Below, in pieces: positions 1 to 10,153 of a stretch of 64,000 bases of DNA (position 1 is its first letter; each line of letters begins with the position of its first letter). Under the pieces are notes generated by a model. That model was not told the origin of the DNA. It made no database searches and worked only from the letters and a program-made list of their open reading frames with translations. Both the position numbers and the translations under genes were made by a program. Source of the DNA: Ceratopteris richardii (Eukaryota > Streptophyta > Polypodiopsida > Polypodiales > Pteridaceae); assembly GCA_020310875.1 (NCBI GenBank), contig CM035423.1, positions 127,577,311-127,641,310 on the forward strand, read 5' to 3'.

Positions 1-2326
1 TGTGATAGCCTGTCCTTGGCTCGGAGATGGTGGGTGGGGACAGTCACGAATGAAATGGTCACCATGACATCTGAAACAAGATCCTCTAGGGGCTTGTGGT
101 CTCATTTGTCTCAACTGGGGCCTAGGGTTAGGATTTGTGTACATGACATTGGAGTATTCTGGCTCCCAATTTTGCTCCATAGGTGGCGCCTCATATTGAT
201 ACGAGTAAATCTCACTATGCTCAGGTGACTCTGTGTAATACGCATGTGGACTACCTTCATGGGAGTAGTCTGAACTATGAGCATGAGAATCATTATCTGG
301 TGTCCATGGGGTTAGGGGCACCAATGCTCTATTTGGATTTTCCTCTCCCACAGCATACTTGACTGGAATCACGTTGGCTGGAGCTGGTGGTTGGTTTCCC
401 AAGACAGGTTGTGGCCTATATGGTACCTGATACTACTGTTGTGGTCTATAATATGGCTGTTGGTATTGATTCTGATACCTACCTTGTGGGTAAGGTTGCT
501 GATAATTTTGTCTAACAGCCTCCCTATTGTAGGGACAATCTTGAGCCGTGTGGTTTGTGTATTTTCTCTCAATAGTGCAATATGGAGCATTCCTTTCTCT
601 AATGTTTTGGTTTTGCATTGGGCATACGTTAGCCATGTGGTCACCTCCGCAAGTATAGCACCGATTCAATGAAGTGACTCTCTGTGTTTGTTTATTTTGG
701 ACTCCCAGCTTCTTGGCAACTTGCTCAGCTATCTCTTCTATTTCTGTGGAGATCTTTGAAGTATGACTAGTAGAACTATCCGAATCTTTGTAGAGTTTGG
801 ACAATCCTAACTCCTCACCCAAGTTATCTTCTATGTCTATGCACGTCCGCACACACTCTTCTATGGATCTAGGATCTTTCAAGTATACATAGGATCTTAA
901 CTTTGTGCTCAGTAAGCCATCTAAAAACAAAGCCACTTGTTTGGCTGGTGTGGGTAGCTCTGGAGCAGGGCATCTTTCTAGGTACTGTCTGAACCTTCTA
1001 CCTGCTAGTCGCACTGTTTCTTGGGGTGTCTGCTTGAAACTATGGATCAGGGACGATGTGTTATGCCTGATACCACTCTTGGAAAATTCTACAATGAATT
1101 CGTCTAGCAGTTGACCTATATCGCGATAGCTGCTTCTACTCAATGGTTGAAACCAAGCTAAGGCAGTGCCTTTAAGGGTCAAACCAAATGCCTCGTACTG
1201 GGTGAACCAGTCCTCAATTTGTTTGGCTCTCAGCACTTGTTTGTACTTGGCCACATGATCATAAGGATCCCCTGTCCCATCGAAATAGTTCTTCATTGCC
1301 TTGATCACGTGACTGGGTTTAAGGGTTCTTGGGTACTCCCGGGGTCTAGGCAATGGAAAATCCTGTTCATCTCTTTGTTGCCTATGTGCTTGATGTCTCT
1401 CTCTTTCAGGTCTTTCATTTTCATATCCTGATCTATTCCTACCCACGGTGTGTGCAAGGCTTACCTCAGGTCTCTCTCTAGTTCTTTCTCTCTGGGCTTC
1501 ATGAGCGTGGGAAGACCCTATTCCTTGGAGGCCATGGGAAACATTGGATCTTGGTGGGGAGAAAATCAATTCATTCTTCCAAGTATATGCATGTCTATCA
1601 TGTTCTGTTACCAAGAAAATTTTCTCTGACGTGTTATCTAGGTAGACAACTTTGCCTGGTATCTCTGGATCCTTGAACTCGTAGATGATGACTATGCCCA
1701 ATTGGCTAGGTTGTTCTGGCTTGAATCTCCAAAAGGCTTCCTCTGTTTCTCTATTCAAAAATAGTTCTATGCTTTTGTTGTCTTGAGGGATCCAGTCTGG
1801 AGTGATCACTCGGGTCAAAACTGACTTGCCTCTAGGAGTCTGGGGTCCTTGTCCTATATTTCCTTGTTCTAGGTCTCCTATCTCATTCTCATGAATGATA
1901 TTTCCAAACTCATCGGTCCTATCTGGTTGGTTGGTAATCACATACATGGTTCCTTCCTTATCAATGTATGACCCCTCTTCGAACTTGACCATCGGGTGTT
2001 CAAGTCCAAAGGATTGATCTGGATTTGAGTTGGACCACTGATCGCCTCAGACCATCCTCATAGATACGAGCACCTAATTGGTTGGTCCGAATATATTCCA
2101 ACTGTGTCTTATAGGGACCTTCCGGTGTTTGTAGATGGGCAGTCCCTGAGCCACCTGCAGGTTTTCCCATACTAAAAGACATTTCTGAATCACTTGTGTC
2201 TGATCTGAGTAAAAAATGACCACTTAGTTGTTGTGCCCAAGACTTGGATGTATGGTTGACACTAGCCTCTGAAGATCTAATGCTTTGTTTATCCTTGCCT
2301 AAGTGTCTACCAGATCTCAGGTTCAT
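1..2326 (-). pseudogene. gag: gag of element A (partial, off left edge)
   Basis: This is the structural polyprotein of a Ty3/gypsy element, which would form the virus-like particle and bind the element RNA. It starts MNLRSGRHLGK, the same start as in B, C and F. A retrotransposon gag capsid domain follows (KNYFDGTGDPYDHV through the IEECVRTCIDIED segment, about 820-1310). Then come zinc knuckles of the form CX2CX3HX4C (CYTCGGDHMANVC at about 615-655), a C-x8-H-x4-C variant, and a Q/Y/P-rich stretch near 440-520. It continues beyond position 1. The copy is very close to the intact gag of B and has about one or two breaks. Confidence 0.85.
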
Positions 2327-2589
2327 AAGCTTTAGTCAAGAGTCCAAATTTTCCCTTTGGTATGGTTCACAATTCTTTAGAGCCCCCTTGGTTCCCTAGT
2401 CCCACCTGAGGGTCAACTTCAAATTATCCTATCTCAAAATCAACGCATTATTCTTGAAAAAAACAGTTGAGATCGTGTAGGATTTGAAACGAGCTTTCCA
2501 ACAAGCTATAGAGCTCAAAAAATGGACTTTGGATGAGAAAGTTATGTCAAATCAGGCTCCTGGGGGTCAAAACAGGCAAACAGGACCTT

Positions 2590-3520
2590 TGGAGAAAATC
2601 GCGATTTTGTGAACTTTCTGAAAATCGCGATGCTGTGAAGTCAAAAAAATCGCGATGTTGAGCACAAAATCGTGTTTTTGAAAATCGCGATTTTGAGCAA
2701 AAAATCGTGATTTGAAAATCGCGATGTTGATCACAAAATCGTGTTTCTGAAAATCGCGATGTTGATCACAAAATCGTGTTTCTGAAAATCGCGATGTTGA
2801 TCACAAAATCGTGTTTCAGAGAATCGCGATGTTGATCACAAAATCGTGTTTCAGAGAATCGCGATGTTGATCACAAAATCGTGTTTCAGAGAATCGCGAT
2901 GTTGATCACAAAATCGTGTTTCTGAAAATCGCAATTTTGACTCAGAGAATCGTGATTCACAAAATCGTGTTTTTGACTGATAATCGTGTTTTCTCAGAAT
3001 CGTGTTTTTGACATGAAAATCGCGATTTTGAGCAGAAAGTCGTGAATTGAAAATCGCGATTTTGAGCAAAAATTCGTGTTTTCTCAAAATCGTGTTTTTG
3101 ACTTGAAAATCGCGATTTTGTCCCACAGAATCGTGTTTTTCTCAAAATCGTATTTTTGGCTGAAAATCGTGATTTGTGAGAATCGCGATTTTGAGCAGAA
3201 AGTCGTGTTTTTCACAAAATCGTGTTTTTTGCTGAAAATCGTGATTGGTGAGAATCGCGATTTTGAGCAGAGAATCGTGTTTTTTGAAAATCGCGATTTT
3301 GAGCAGAGAATCGTGTTTTTTTGAGAATCGCGATTTTGAGCAGAGAATCGTGTTTTTTTGAGAAAAACACAGAATCGCGATTTTTTTCAACCAACTTTTA
3401 GGCGGGAAAACTGAAAATCGTGATTTTTCAAAAAAATTTGAATTTTCACAGAATCGCGATTTTCATCACAGAATCGCGTTTTTTGGCGGGAAATTCAAAT
3501 TTCTGAGCGCCGGCTATGGC
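2590..3520 (-). repeat. TCGCGA minisatellite in the leader of A
   Basis: The stretch has dozens of imperfect repeats of about 30-40 bp. Each is built from AAAATCGCGATTTT-like palindromes alternating with AATCGTGTTTT half-sites and GAGCAG spacers. It lies between the primer site and gag, where retroelements carry dimerisation and packaging signals. The apparent reading frames through it are by-products of the periodicity. The region 2327-2589 between gag and the repeat is unique non-coding leader. Confidence 0.9.
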
Positions 3521-3808
3521 GAGCTCCGTATGAGCAGAAAATCATGAAAAAAATGCAGCGCTTGCTCTCCCTTGCTTCTCCTAACTCCTTCCCACACAAT
3601 AATGCATGAAAAATGGTATGAAGATGGTGAAAATGCACTAAAAAACAAGAATTTACTATGAAGAAGAAGATGGAAGAAGGTGGAGATGATGATGATGATG
3701 AAGATGAAGAGGAAAAAACAGAAAATGAACTGAAATGACAGTTTTTTTACCTTCCAACGTCGCAAATCTACGATCTTACCATCACAACGCTCGTCCTCGA
3801 AGCTCTCT
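3521..3808 (-). other. Leader of A between primer site and minisatellite
   Basis: This is non-coding leader, almost identical to the same part of B (20770-21071). In sense orientation it has TGATGGTAAGA about 30 nt after the primer site (GGTAAG, complement 3775-3780), which matches a plant 5' splice site. A (GAT/GAA)-rich purine/pyrimidine stretch follows at 3660-3720. Confidence 0.6.
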
Positions 3809-3825
3809 CCCCGGCAACGGCGCCA
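3809..3825 (-). promoter_or_regulatory. Primer binding site of A (tRNA-Asp type)
   Basis: The sense strand reads TGGCGCCGTTGCCGGGG, starting 8 nt inside the 5' LTR edge. From memory this is the complement of a plant tRNA-Asp 3' end, the primer used by Athila-group Ty3/gypsy elements. Confidence 0.85.
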
Positions 3826-3833
3826 AAATTTGG

Positions 3834-4442
3834 TGTAGCTCAAGCATAAGCACCACCTCCTTTACTTGTCAATCCGCGGAGACGTGAGGACCGGTATGAA
3901 GACCACGAGCAAGTGAAGGCACAAGTGCGTGAGTGAAAGCACACAAACATGCACACACATACACACACACGTGCACAAAGTAAGATCAAAGAGAGGAACA
4001 ATGGAAAGCTTAGATTGCAAAAGAGTTCTCTTACAAAAGTTCTATTCTCTAACAAGCTAACCTCAAAAATGAGCTCTCTAGCTCTTTTTATAGTTTTTTG
4101 ACTAGTTTTGGCCCTGTCCAGACCTAGTGTCCGGCCTAGTTAAAAATTAGGTTCTAGGGCTTATTTGAGGGCTCAAACGAAGTCTAAAAATTATGAAAAT
4201 TGGTACGATGGTACTTCTAATACTCCTCAAGCTTGAGGACTCCTCGGCTTGAACAAAATGGAGTTACTAAAAATAGATAATGGTATTTACAATGGTTTCT
4301 AGTGATGAAAATCACTATTTTTGTAGGGGATTCTTCTGAAAATTTGACATACACTTCTTGGAGCTCCCTACTTGCTCCCTTTCCTCGTGTGTCCACCTTT
4401 TGATGTGCTTCCATGCTTTGTCCTTGACTTTGAGCTTCAACA
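3834..4442 (-). repeat. 5' LTR of element A (609 bp)
   Basis: The LTR runs TGTTGAAGCTCAA to CTTGAGCTACA in sense and has TG/CA ends. The TATA box TATAAAAAG is the complement of 4084-4092. It is a near copy of the 610-bp LTRs of B. A CA/TG simple repeat lies in the part nearest the primer site (about 3945-3975). Confidence 0.9.
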
Positions 4443-4915
4443 GTTATGCCACTACTCTGATGGGCGTGAAAGGTTCCTCTTCTTCTATTGTGTTTTCCTG
4501 AGTCTCCTTGACTTGGATGTTTGAAGTTTATTAAATTGTCTAGTTTGCTTTCCTTCCTGTTCTTCCTTCTCACTTGTGATACTTTGATCAACATCGGTGG
4601 CTTGATCTTCCGTCTTAAGGCCTTCTGGTTCCTTGTTGTAGTCGACTTCATTCAGTTCTGCCCATTGTCCATCATCTTTCGATTCACTTTGAATGTCGAC
4701 ATCTAATAACGAAGTATTTGGCTCTTCTTGGGCCGCCGATGATGAACTAGAATTCTCCAATCCTATTTCTCGGTACCTATGGACTTTGGTGAGTTTTCTT
4801 TTTGTGTTCAAATCCTATTGTGACTGCTGATAGTGATGACCTTGCACCGGTAAATTGATTTGCCCTTCGGTATATTGATGGGTCTCTTCCAGGGCTTTCG
4901 TTAAGTCTTCCTCTG

Positions 4916-6049
4916 TTATTTGTCTTTGTCCTTCAATAGTTGTTTTGGGTAGTATATGGATTCTTTTTGTCTTTGGGGCTTCCTCTTCCACTTGATGTGC
5001 TTCTCGGAGTCTTTTGTGCCTCTCATTTTGGGTTGAGAGCTAGTTTCCGCCACTTCCCCAATCTTACTTCCTTTTTTCTTTTTAGGGACGGTGGCGACTT
5101 TGGTGTACTGCGCAAGAGCAGTTGAAGATGGCATTTCCTGTAAATGTTCTCTCATGCCCAAAGCATGATAAATCAAAATGGTCAAGGCCACACTGCCATT
5201 GAGAAACTTTTTATTCTTCCATTGTTTCTTTGCTTCAAACAATCTTTCTTGAATGTATGGAGTCAAATTAATTTGGTTCCCAATCTGCTTGATGGCATGG
5301 GAGAGTAATTGTACAATAATCTTTTGGGGTGCCGTGTATCGATGCATGTTTGGAAAGCAGAAATGCTGGTGGATTAGTTTGACCCCCTCTTCTATGTCAA
5401 GCCGATTAATGTTGGTAAATGTTTTGGTCTTTGCACCTCGACTTTCTTCTTTTACCACTGTCGCCCCATCCTTTTCCCATTCAAAGGCTTCCTTAATCAA
5501 GTCATGGGTGAATTGGATGATTACCCATTCGCCTCCTTTATCCATCACTCGAGCCTCTGGCACCAAGGGATCATGTAGCGCTGGCTGTAAAGTATTCATG
5601 ACTTGTGTGAATCTTTGGAAGTCGGGCTTATATATGGGCAATTCAAAATACTTATAAATGCCCGCTTTCTTCATCATGTCTTTGATGGAAGGGAGTGTAT
5701 GTAGTACTCGGAAATCCTGGGACATGATTGAAAATTGATTATCAGTATCCATAATTTTAATCGTTGCGATGAAGAGGTACTCCCCAGCTGGTTGATCTTC
5801 ACGGAACCAGTGTCCTTTTGCTTTGGTGATACTTTGGGGTGGAAACTCCATCACTTCCTCTTGTATGGTTGCTTCAGAGTCCTCAGAAGCCATCTGCACT
5901 TGTAAGGAAAAGTGCATTAGCTCCAAAAGAAGGTATGCAACTGGCAGTGCATTGTAGTGATTATTGTCGTCCATCACTCCGTATCCCATCATTCCATGAG
6001 TCAGATTTCTTACCGCATGTTCTTTATAACTTATCCTGAAAGAAGACAA
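4916..6049 (-). CDS. ORF3 of element D, unknown function, downstream of pol
   Basis: An open frame of about 377 codons runs on D's strand after pol, the place where Athila-group elements carry an env-like ORF. I see no signal peptide or membrane segment and no familiar domain. The N-terminal two thirds look globular (segments GHWFREDQPAGEYLF, WVIIQFTHDLIKEAFEW and YTAPQKIIVQLLSHAIK). The C-terminus is lysine-rich and disordered (KKKKGSK, KWKRKPQRQK). There is no ATG at the open end. Instead CACTAACAC, a pyrimidine tract and TTTCAG/G precede it, which together look like a branch point and 3' splice site. Spliced ORF3 messages are known for Athila-type elements. The acidic-to-basic Ser-rich continuation at 4485-4811 is probably the same gene's 3' part. 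An exon of a host gene is possible but less likely. Confidence 0.5.
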   Translation of the reverse strand: MSSFRISYKEHAVRNLTHGMMGYGVMDDNNHYNALPVAYLLLELMHFSLQVQMASEDSEATIQEEVMEFPPQSITKAKGHWFREDQPAGEYLFIATIKIMDTDNQFSIMSQDFRVLHTLPSIKDMMKKAGIYKYFELPIYKPDFQRFTQVMNTLQPALHDPLVPEARVMDKGGEWVIIQFTHDLIKEAFEWEKDGATVVKEESRGAKTKTFTNINRLDIEEGVKLIHQHFCFPNMHRYTAPQKIIVQLLSHAIKQIGNQINLTPYIQERLFEAKKQWKNKKFLNGSVALTILIYHALGMREHLQEMPSSTALAQYTKVATVPKKKKGSKIGEVAETSSQPKMRGTKDSEKHIKWKRKPQRQKESIYYPKQLLKDKDK

Positions 6050-6062
6050 GTGTTAGTGTAGC
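6050..6062 (-). promoter_or_regulatory. Putative splice acceptor for ORF3 of D
   Basis: Reading in the minus sense across this segment and into the first bases of ORF3, there is CTAAC, then a T-rich tract, then CAG before GATAAG. Spacing and composition fit a plant branch point and acceptor. This is inference from consensus only. Confidence 0.4.
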
Positions 6063-6689
6063 TGTTGAAGCTCAAGGTCAAGGACACAGCATGGAAGCGC
6101 ATCAAGGAAGTAGACACACAAGAAGAAGGAGCAAGTAGGGAGCTCCAAGAAGCACCTGTCAAATTTTCAGAAGAAATCCCTACAAAAATAGTGATTTTTA
6201 TCACTAAAAACCATTGTAAATACCATTTTCCATTTTTGTAACTCCATTTTGTTCAAGCCGAGGAGTCCTCGAGCTTGAGGAGTATTAGATCTACCATCCT
6301 ACCAATTTTCATAATTTTTAGACTCCGTTTGAGCCCCCAAATAAGCCCTGGAACCTATTTTTTAACTAGGCCGGACACTAGGTCTGGACAGGGCCAAAAC
6401 CACTCAAAAACTATAAAAAGGGCTGGAGAGCTCATTTTTGAGGTTAGCTTGTTGTAGATTTCAGCTTTGTAAGAGAGCTCTTGTATAATTGAACATCTTC
6501 CATTGTTCCACTCCTTGCTCTTACTTTGTGCGCGTGTGTGTGTATGTGTGTGCATGCTTGTGTGCTTTCACTCACGCACTTGTGCCATCACTTGCTCACG
6601 GTCTTCATACCGGTCCTCATGTCTCCACGGATTGACATTTATGAGGTGTATCTCCTCACGTTGGTACTCACCATTGTGCTAGAGTGACA
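6063..6689 (+). repeat. 5' LTR of element C (627 bp)
   Basis: It runs TGTTGAAGCTCAAGG to GCTAGAGTGACA. A TG-rich simple repeat lies at 6530-6565. A small perfect hairpin, AGTGAT-TTTT-ATCACT near 6192-6207, is also kept in the A/B LTRs with one loop change. Confidence 0.95.
6412..6419 (+). promoter_or_regulatory. TATA box of C 5' LTR
   Basis: TATAAAAA lies in CTATAAAAAGGGCTGG. The same box stands at the same place in the A and B LTRs (TATAAAAAGAGC), supporting a pol II start about 30 nt downstream. Confidence 0.75.
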
Positions 6690-6696
6690 CCAAATT

Positions 6697-6714
6697 TGGC
6701 GCCGTTGCCGGGGA
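6697..6714 (+). promoter_or_regulatory. Primer binding site of C (tRNA-Asp type)
   Basis: TGGCGCCGTTGCCGGGGA begins 8 nt after the LTR edge. It is identical to the site in A and B. Confidence 0.88.
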
Positions 6715-7139
6715 GAGAGCTTGGAGGACGAGCGTGTGATGGTAAGACGTAGAGTAGCGACGTTGGAAGGTAAAAAATTACCATTTTCAGTTCAGTTTCT
6801 GAGTTTTTTCTTCTTCTTCATCTTCACCTTCATCATCATCTTCTTCCCTCTTCGTATTCTCTGATTTTTTCCATTTTTGCCACTACATTCACTCGTTTTT
6901 TACTCGTGGCCGTGAGGAACAAGCTTAGGAGGAGCTGAGAACCAAAAACGCTGAAGGAAAACATTGAAAAACTCTCAAAAACACCAGAATCGGAGCGGTG
7001 GTATCGCGACGTGAGAGGAACAGCGCCTGGTATCGCGAGCGTTGTATCGTGACTTTGGAGAGTGACTTTGCATCTACAGGCTGATAGAAGTGACAAGGTG
7101 GACACAAGGTACACAAATCTGCAAAAATTTTTGAATTTG

Positions 7140-7950
7140 GGTGTCAAAATCTCCAAGTATCGTGTCCGGTTGAGTTGTGGTATCGCGATACCAGAACTCC
7201 CGTGTATCGCGATACTTGTTGAGGTATCGTATCGTGCATGCCCACTTGAGGTATCGCGATACCATTCTGGTATCGTATCGTCAAGTGTTGGTATCGCGAT
7301 CGCGGTCGCCCCGGTGGTATCGTATCGTGGGCTATACTAGTATCGTATCGCGTCAAATTTCTGGTATCGTATCGTGCACTTTGTGGTATCGTTTCGCGTG
7401 GCACAAGCAGTATCGTATCGCGATACCATTCTGGTATCGTATCGTCAAGCGTTGATATCGCGATCACAGTTGCCTCAGTGGTATCGTATCGCGACGGTCA
7501 CAGTATCGTATCGTTGACCAAGTGGTATCGTATCGCTCAAGAACTCAGTATCGTATCGTGTCATTACAGGTATCACGATCGTCTAAATTTTGGTATCGTC
7601 TCGCGAGGTTAAGTGGTATCGTATCGTGCATGCCCACTTGAGGTACCGCGATACCATTCTGGTATCGTATCGTCAAGTGTTGGAATCGCGATCGCGGTCG
7701 CCCCGGTGGTATCGTATCGTGGGCTATACTAGTATCGTATCGCCTCAACGGTATCGTATCGTCCAATCCCGTGGTATCGTATCGCGACGGTCACAGTATC
7801 GTATCGTCTGAGAGAGCAGTATCGTATCGTGAGGTTGGTATCGCGATCGCAGTTATCCTAGTGGTATCGTATCGTCTAGGTGGTATCGTTTGAAGGGGTA
7901 TCGTGTAAGACAAAGGTATCGTATCGTGGAAAATCTGGTACCGTATCGCC
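7140..7950 (+). repeat. TATCGTATCG / TATCGCGATA minisatellite of C
   Basis: There are about 35-40 short units centred on TATCGTATCG or the palindrome TATCGCGATA, spaced about 15-35 bp apart. The core TCGCGA is the same as in A/B, but the flanking unit is different. The array therefore changed sequence between families while keeping its core. Confidence 0.9.
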
Positions 7951-8217
7951 TGTTCTGAGTTCCGAGAGAGATCCTGTTTCCCTGTTTTAACCCCCAAAAC
8001 CCTGAACTGGCATAACTTTCTCATACGAAATCCGTTTGCTGTGATTTTGGTTTTGTTGGAAAGCTCATGGGGAATACAACCAAAACATCGACTGGTTATG
8101 GTTAAATTAATACCAGGATTATTAGATAGGGTATTTGAAGTTGACCCTCAGGAAAATTGGAAAACCAAGGTGTTCCAAAGGATTTTGAGCAATATAAGAG
8201 AACTTTGGGACTAGAAG

Positions 8218-8222
8218 CCAAG
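8218..8222 (+). repeat. Target-site duplication of B, left copy (CCAAG)
   Basis: CCAAG directly precedes B. The matching CCAAG lies at 21708-21712. The 5-bp size is typical of Ty3/gypsy integration. Confidence 0.95.
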
Positions 8223-8832
8223 TGTAGCTCAAGCGTAAGCACCACCTCCTTTACTTGTCAATCCGCGGAGACGTGAGGACCGGTATGAAGACCACGAGCA
8301 AGTGAAGGCACAAGTGCGTGAGTGAAAGCACACAAACATGCACACACATACACACACACGCGCACAAAGTAAGATCAAAGAGAGGAACAATGGAAAGCTT
8401 AGATTGCAAAAGAGTTCTCTTACAAAAGTTCTATTCTCTAACAAGCTACCCCCAAAAATGAGCTCTCTAGCTCTTTTTATAGTTTTTTGACTAGTTTTGG
8501 CCCTGTCCAGACCTAGTGTCCGGCCTAGTTAAAAATTAGGTTCCAGGGCTTATTTGAGGGCTCAAACGAAGTCTAAAAATTATGAAAATTGGTACGATGG
8601 TACTTCTAATACTCCTCAAGCTCGAGGACTCCTCGGCTTGAACAAAATGGAGTTACTAAAAATAGATAATGGTATTTACAATGGTTTCTAGTGATGAAAA
8701 TCACTATTTTTGTAGGGGATTCTTCTGAAAATTTGACATACACTTCTTGGAGCTCCCTACTTGCTCTCTCTTCTTCTATGTCCACTTCTTTGATGTGCTT
8801 CCATGCTTTGTCCTTGACCTTGAGCTTCAACA
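8223..8832 (-). repeat. 3' LTR of element B (610 bp)
   Basis: It runs TGTTGAAGCTCAAGG to CTTGAGCTACA in sense and looks identical to the copy at 21098-21707. The complement of TATAAAAAG lies near 8473-8481. Confidence 0.95.
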
Positions 8833-8845
8833 CTCCCCCCCCTCT
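8833..8845 (-). promoter_or_regulatory. Polypurine tract of B
   Basis: AGAGGGGGGGGAG in sense directly abuts the 3' LTR start TGTTGAAG. It is the plus-strand DNA primer site used in reverse transcription. Confidence 0.9.
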
Positions 8846-9158
8846 CGAGTCTGTCGTCCCTGACAGACCCTTGTTGTAGTGATTGTTCCAAGTAGTGCCT
8901 TGAGAGGGAGTGTCCCTTCTGTATGAACACAAGTCGTCCGACGTTCTTCATCTATCACTGTGAGTCTTTGCAGGTTGTAGTCTCTTGGTATGTGCTTCTG
9001 CCTTGTATTCCAGCATGACTGTGTCGTTGTGAGTCTCCGTTGATGTTTTCTAGATCTTCCAAAGTTGATCTTCATAGTAGTCAAGCCAAGTACTCATAAC
9101 CCATATTGAGTGATGGGTAAGTGTGTTCGTGCATGGGTTGAAAAAAGTATGTGCCTTG

Positions 9159-9208
9159 TGCACGGCCTTGTAATGTAGCCCTACGCATGCTTACTTGGAA
9201 AATGCATT
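9159..9208 (-). repeat. Conserved 3'-UTR motif, distal copy in B
   Basis: In sense the motif reads TGCATTTTCCAAGTAAGCATG, a short gap, then AGGGCTACATTACAAGGCC and GTGCA. It matches the motif at 10102-10153, 31152-31204, 31581-31630 and 32816-32871. Short self-complementary words (GGCC/GGCC, TGCA/TGCA) could pair. Confidence 0.7.
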
Positions 9209-9965
9209 GGAAGAAGTATGGTGCAAAAATTGCGGGTCTTGAGCTAAGTGCTCAAGGGTATGCTGACGAAGAGGTTTCCTAAACTATCATGGTTATGGTG
9301 TTTCCAGAGTAAAGATACTTACCATGGCGAAGGTTGATGGATGTTTGCCTCTTCGTGTTGTACACTCGGCCTTTGGGATGGAACCTTGTTGATGAATGTC
9401 CATGTTGATTGTCCACTGATGAGATCTTTTGAGTGGTGGATCCCCTCTCCTCTTTTCAAAGCAACATTTGTCACTAACAATGTGCATTTCTGAGCTTGGG
9501 CTCATGCACGTTCACTTCCCTATATTGACACTCAGAGGAATATTGGACACGTGCCAGTTTCTAAGAGATTACCATGCTGATTGACATAGACCATTCACCA
9601 GTGCTACTGTTCCATACTGGTTCAGGAAATACTGAGAATTGAATTGCTTTATATTCCTTGGCAAGCAACATCGGGTAACTACAGCAAGCTGTGTTTCACA
9701 TATACTCTTTAGCTCACCATATGCAGGAGTCTTCTCCTCCAGAACTACCTTTTGCAGATATCTCCTTGGATGCTCTGGTACATGAAGTAGTTAAGCATCA
9801 CGCAAGTTGCGGACCTTCAAGCTCTTCATTCCTACCATGGTAAGAGAAAATCATAGTTGTAGATGCCATGTTCATGCCAAATGCTTGTCCTCTACCAGAT
9901 AAGGCAGCAATAATCTCACTGCTGGCCGAGACACACTGGGAACAAGCTCTCTCCCACTTCTCTCT

Positions 9966-9966
<1 letters not shown>

Positions 9967-10002
<36 letters not shown>
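9967..10002 (-). repeat. Internal poly(A) tract (sense) in B 3' UTR
   Basis: A run of about 36 T on the plus strand equals poly(A) in the sense of B. C has an A-run of about 18 at the equivalent place (31309-31326), so the tract is ancestral and changes in length. It is not a LINE or SINE tail. Confidence 0.85.
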
Positions 10003-10003
<1 letters not shown>

Positions 10004-10101
10004 AACAGGATATCACAAAACAAGAACACAAAAGTTAGTATCAATAGAAATGTTCGACATATGTCACTGTGCTCTTGTGCATGGGATTCTCAAGTGTGTC
10101 T

Positions 10102-10153
10102 ATGCACGGCCGTGTAATGTGGCCCTATATTAATGCATACTTTGGAAATGCAT
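10102..10153 (-). repeat. Conserved 3'-UTR motif, proximal copy in B
   Basis: In sense it reads ATGCATTTCCAAAGTATGCAT, then ATAGGGCCACATTACACGGCC and GTGCA. It lies about 70-120 nt after the pol stop and is the best-conserved pair with the C copy at 31152-31204. Confidence 0.75.

Larger units (their letters stand above)
1..4442 (-). mobile_element. Element A: Ty3/gypsy LTR retrotransposon, 5' half only
   Basis: Reading on the minus strand, the order is 5' LTR (3834-4442), tRNA-Asp-type primer site, TCGCGA minisatellite leader, then gag running off the left edge. Pol and the 3' LTR lie outside the window. Gag, leader and LTR are near-copies of those in element B, so A belongs to the same family and is probably young, but without its second LTR the age cannot be set. 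It is inserted in the 3' part of element D. The visible gag has about one or two breaks. Confidence 0.9.
4443..6062 (-). mobile_element. Element D, 3' portion (left segment)
   Basis: This segment lies between the outer edge of A's 5' LTR and C's 5' LTR. It carries ORF3 on the same strand as D's gag and pol, and near-matching 5-bp flanks of C (GTAGC at 6058-6062, GCAGC at 32696-32700) indicate that it joined 32696 before C inserted. So it is D sequence downstream of pol. D's 3' LTR is not in the window. Confidence 0.7.
6715..8222 (+). other. Leader of C with TATCG-type minisatellite
   Basis: This is the non-coding leader. GATGGTAAGAC at 6739-6749 looks like a 5' splice site at the same distance from the primer site as in A and B. 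From about 7140 to 7950 the sequence is built of repeats of GGTATCGTATCGTG and GGTATCGCGATACC with unique spacers. The last part (about 8020-8217) is unique and resembles the end of the A/B leader (the shared GTTGACCCTCAGG segment). The short ORFs in it are by-products of the repeats. Confidence 0.85.

Noticed and set aside
2851-3394. Several open frames on both strands through the minisatellite
   Set aside because: They are periodic by-products of the repeat, lack any domain, and occur in multiple frames at once.
2590-3520. Repeat array considered as a CRISPR array or centromeric satellite
   Set aside because: Units are palindromic, imperfect and without unique spacers of fixed length, and the array sits between primer site and gag in several elements, so it is element leader sequence.
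3840-4055. Cysteine/valine-rich small ORF in the LTR (also at 8229 and 21104)
   Set aside because: It is the CA/TG simple repeat of the LTR read as protein; no support beyond copy identity.
4916-6049. ORF3 as a retroviral-type envelope
   Set aside because: No signal peptide, membrane segment or furin-like site is visible, so only its position is env-like.
7062-8024. Open frames rich in R-Y-D-T in C's leader
   Set aside because: Same cause: the TATCG repeat has few stops in any frame.
9967-10002. T-run as the tail of a LINE or SINE insertion
   Set aside because: C has a shorter A-run at the equivalent place in its 3' UTR, so it is native to the family and has no flanking duplication.
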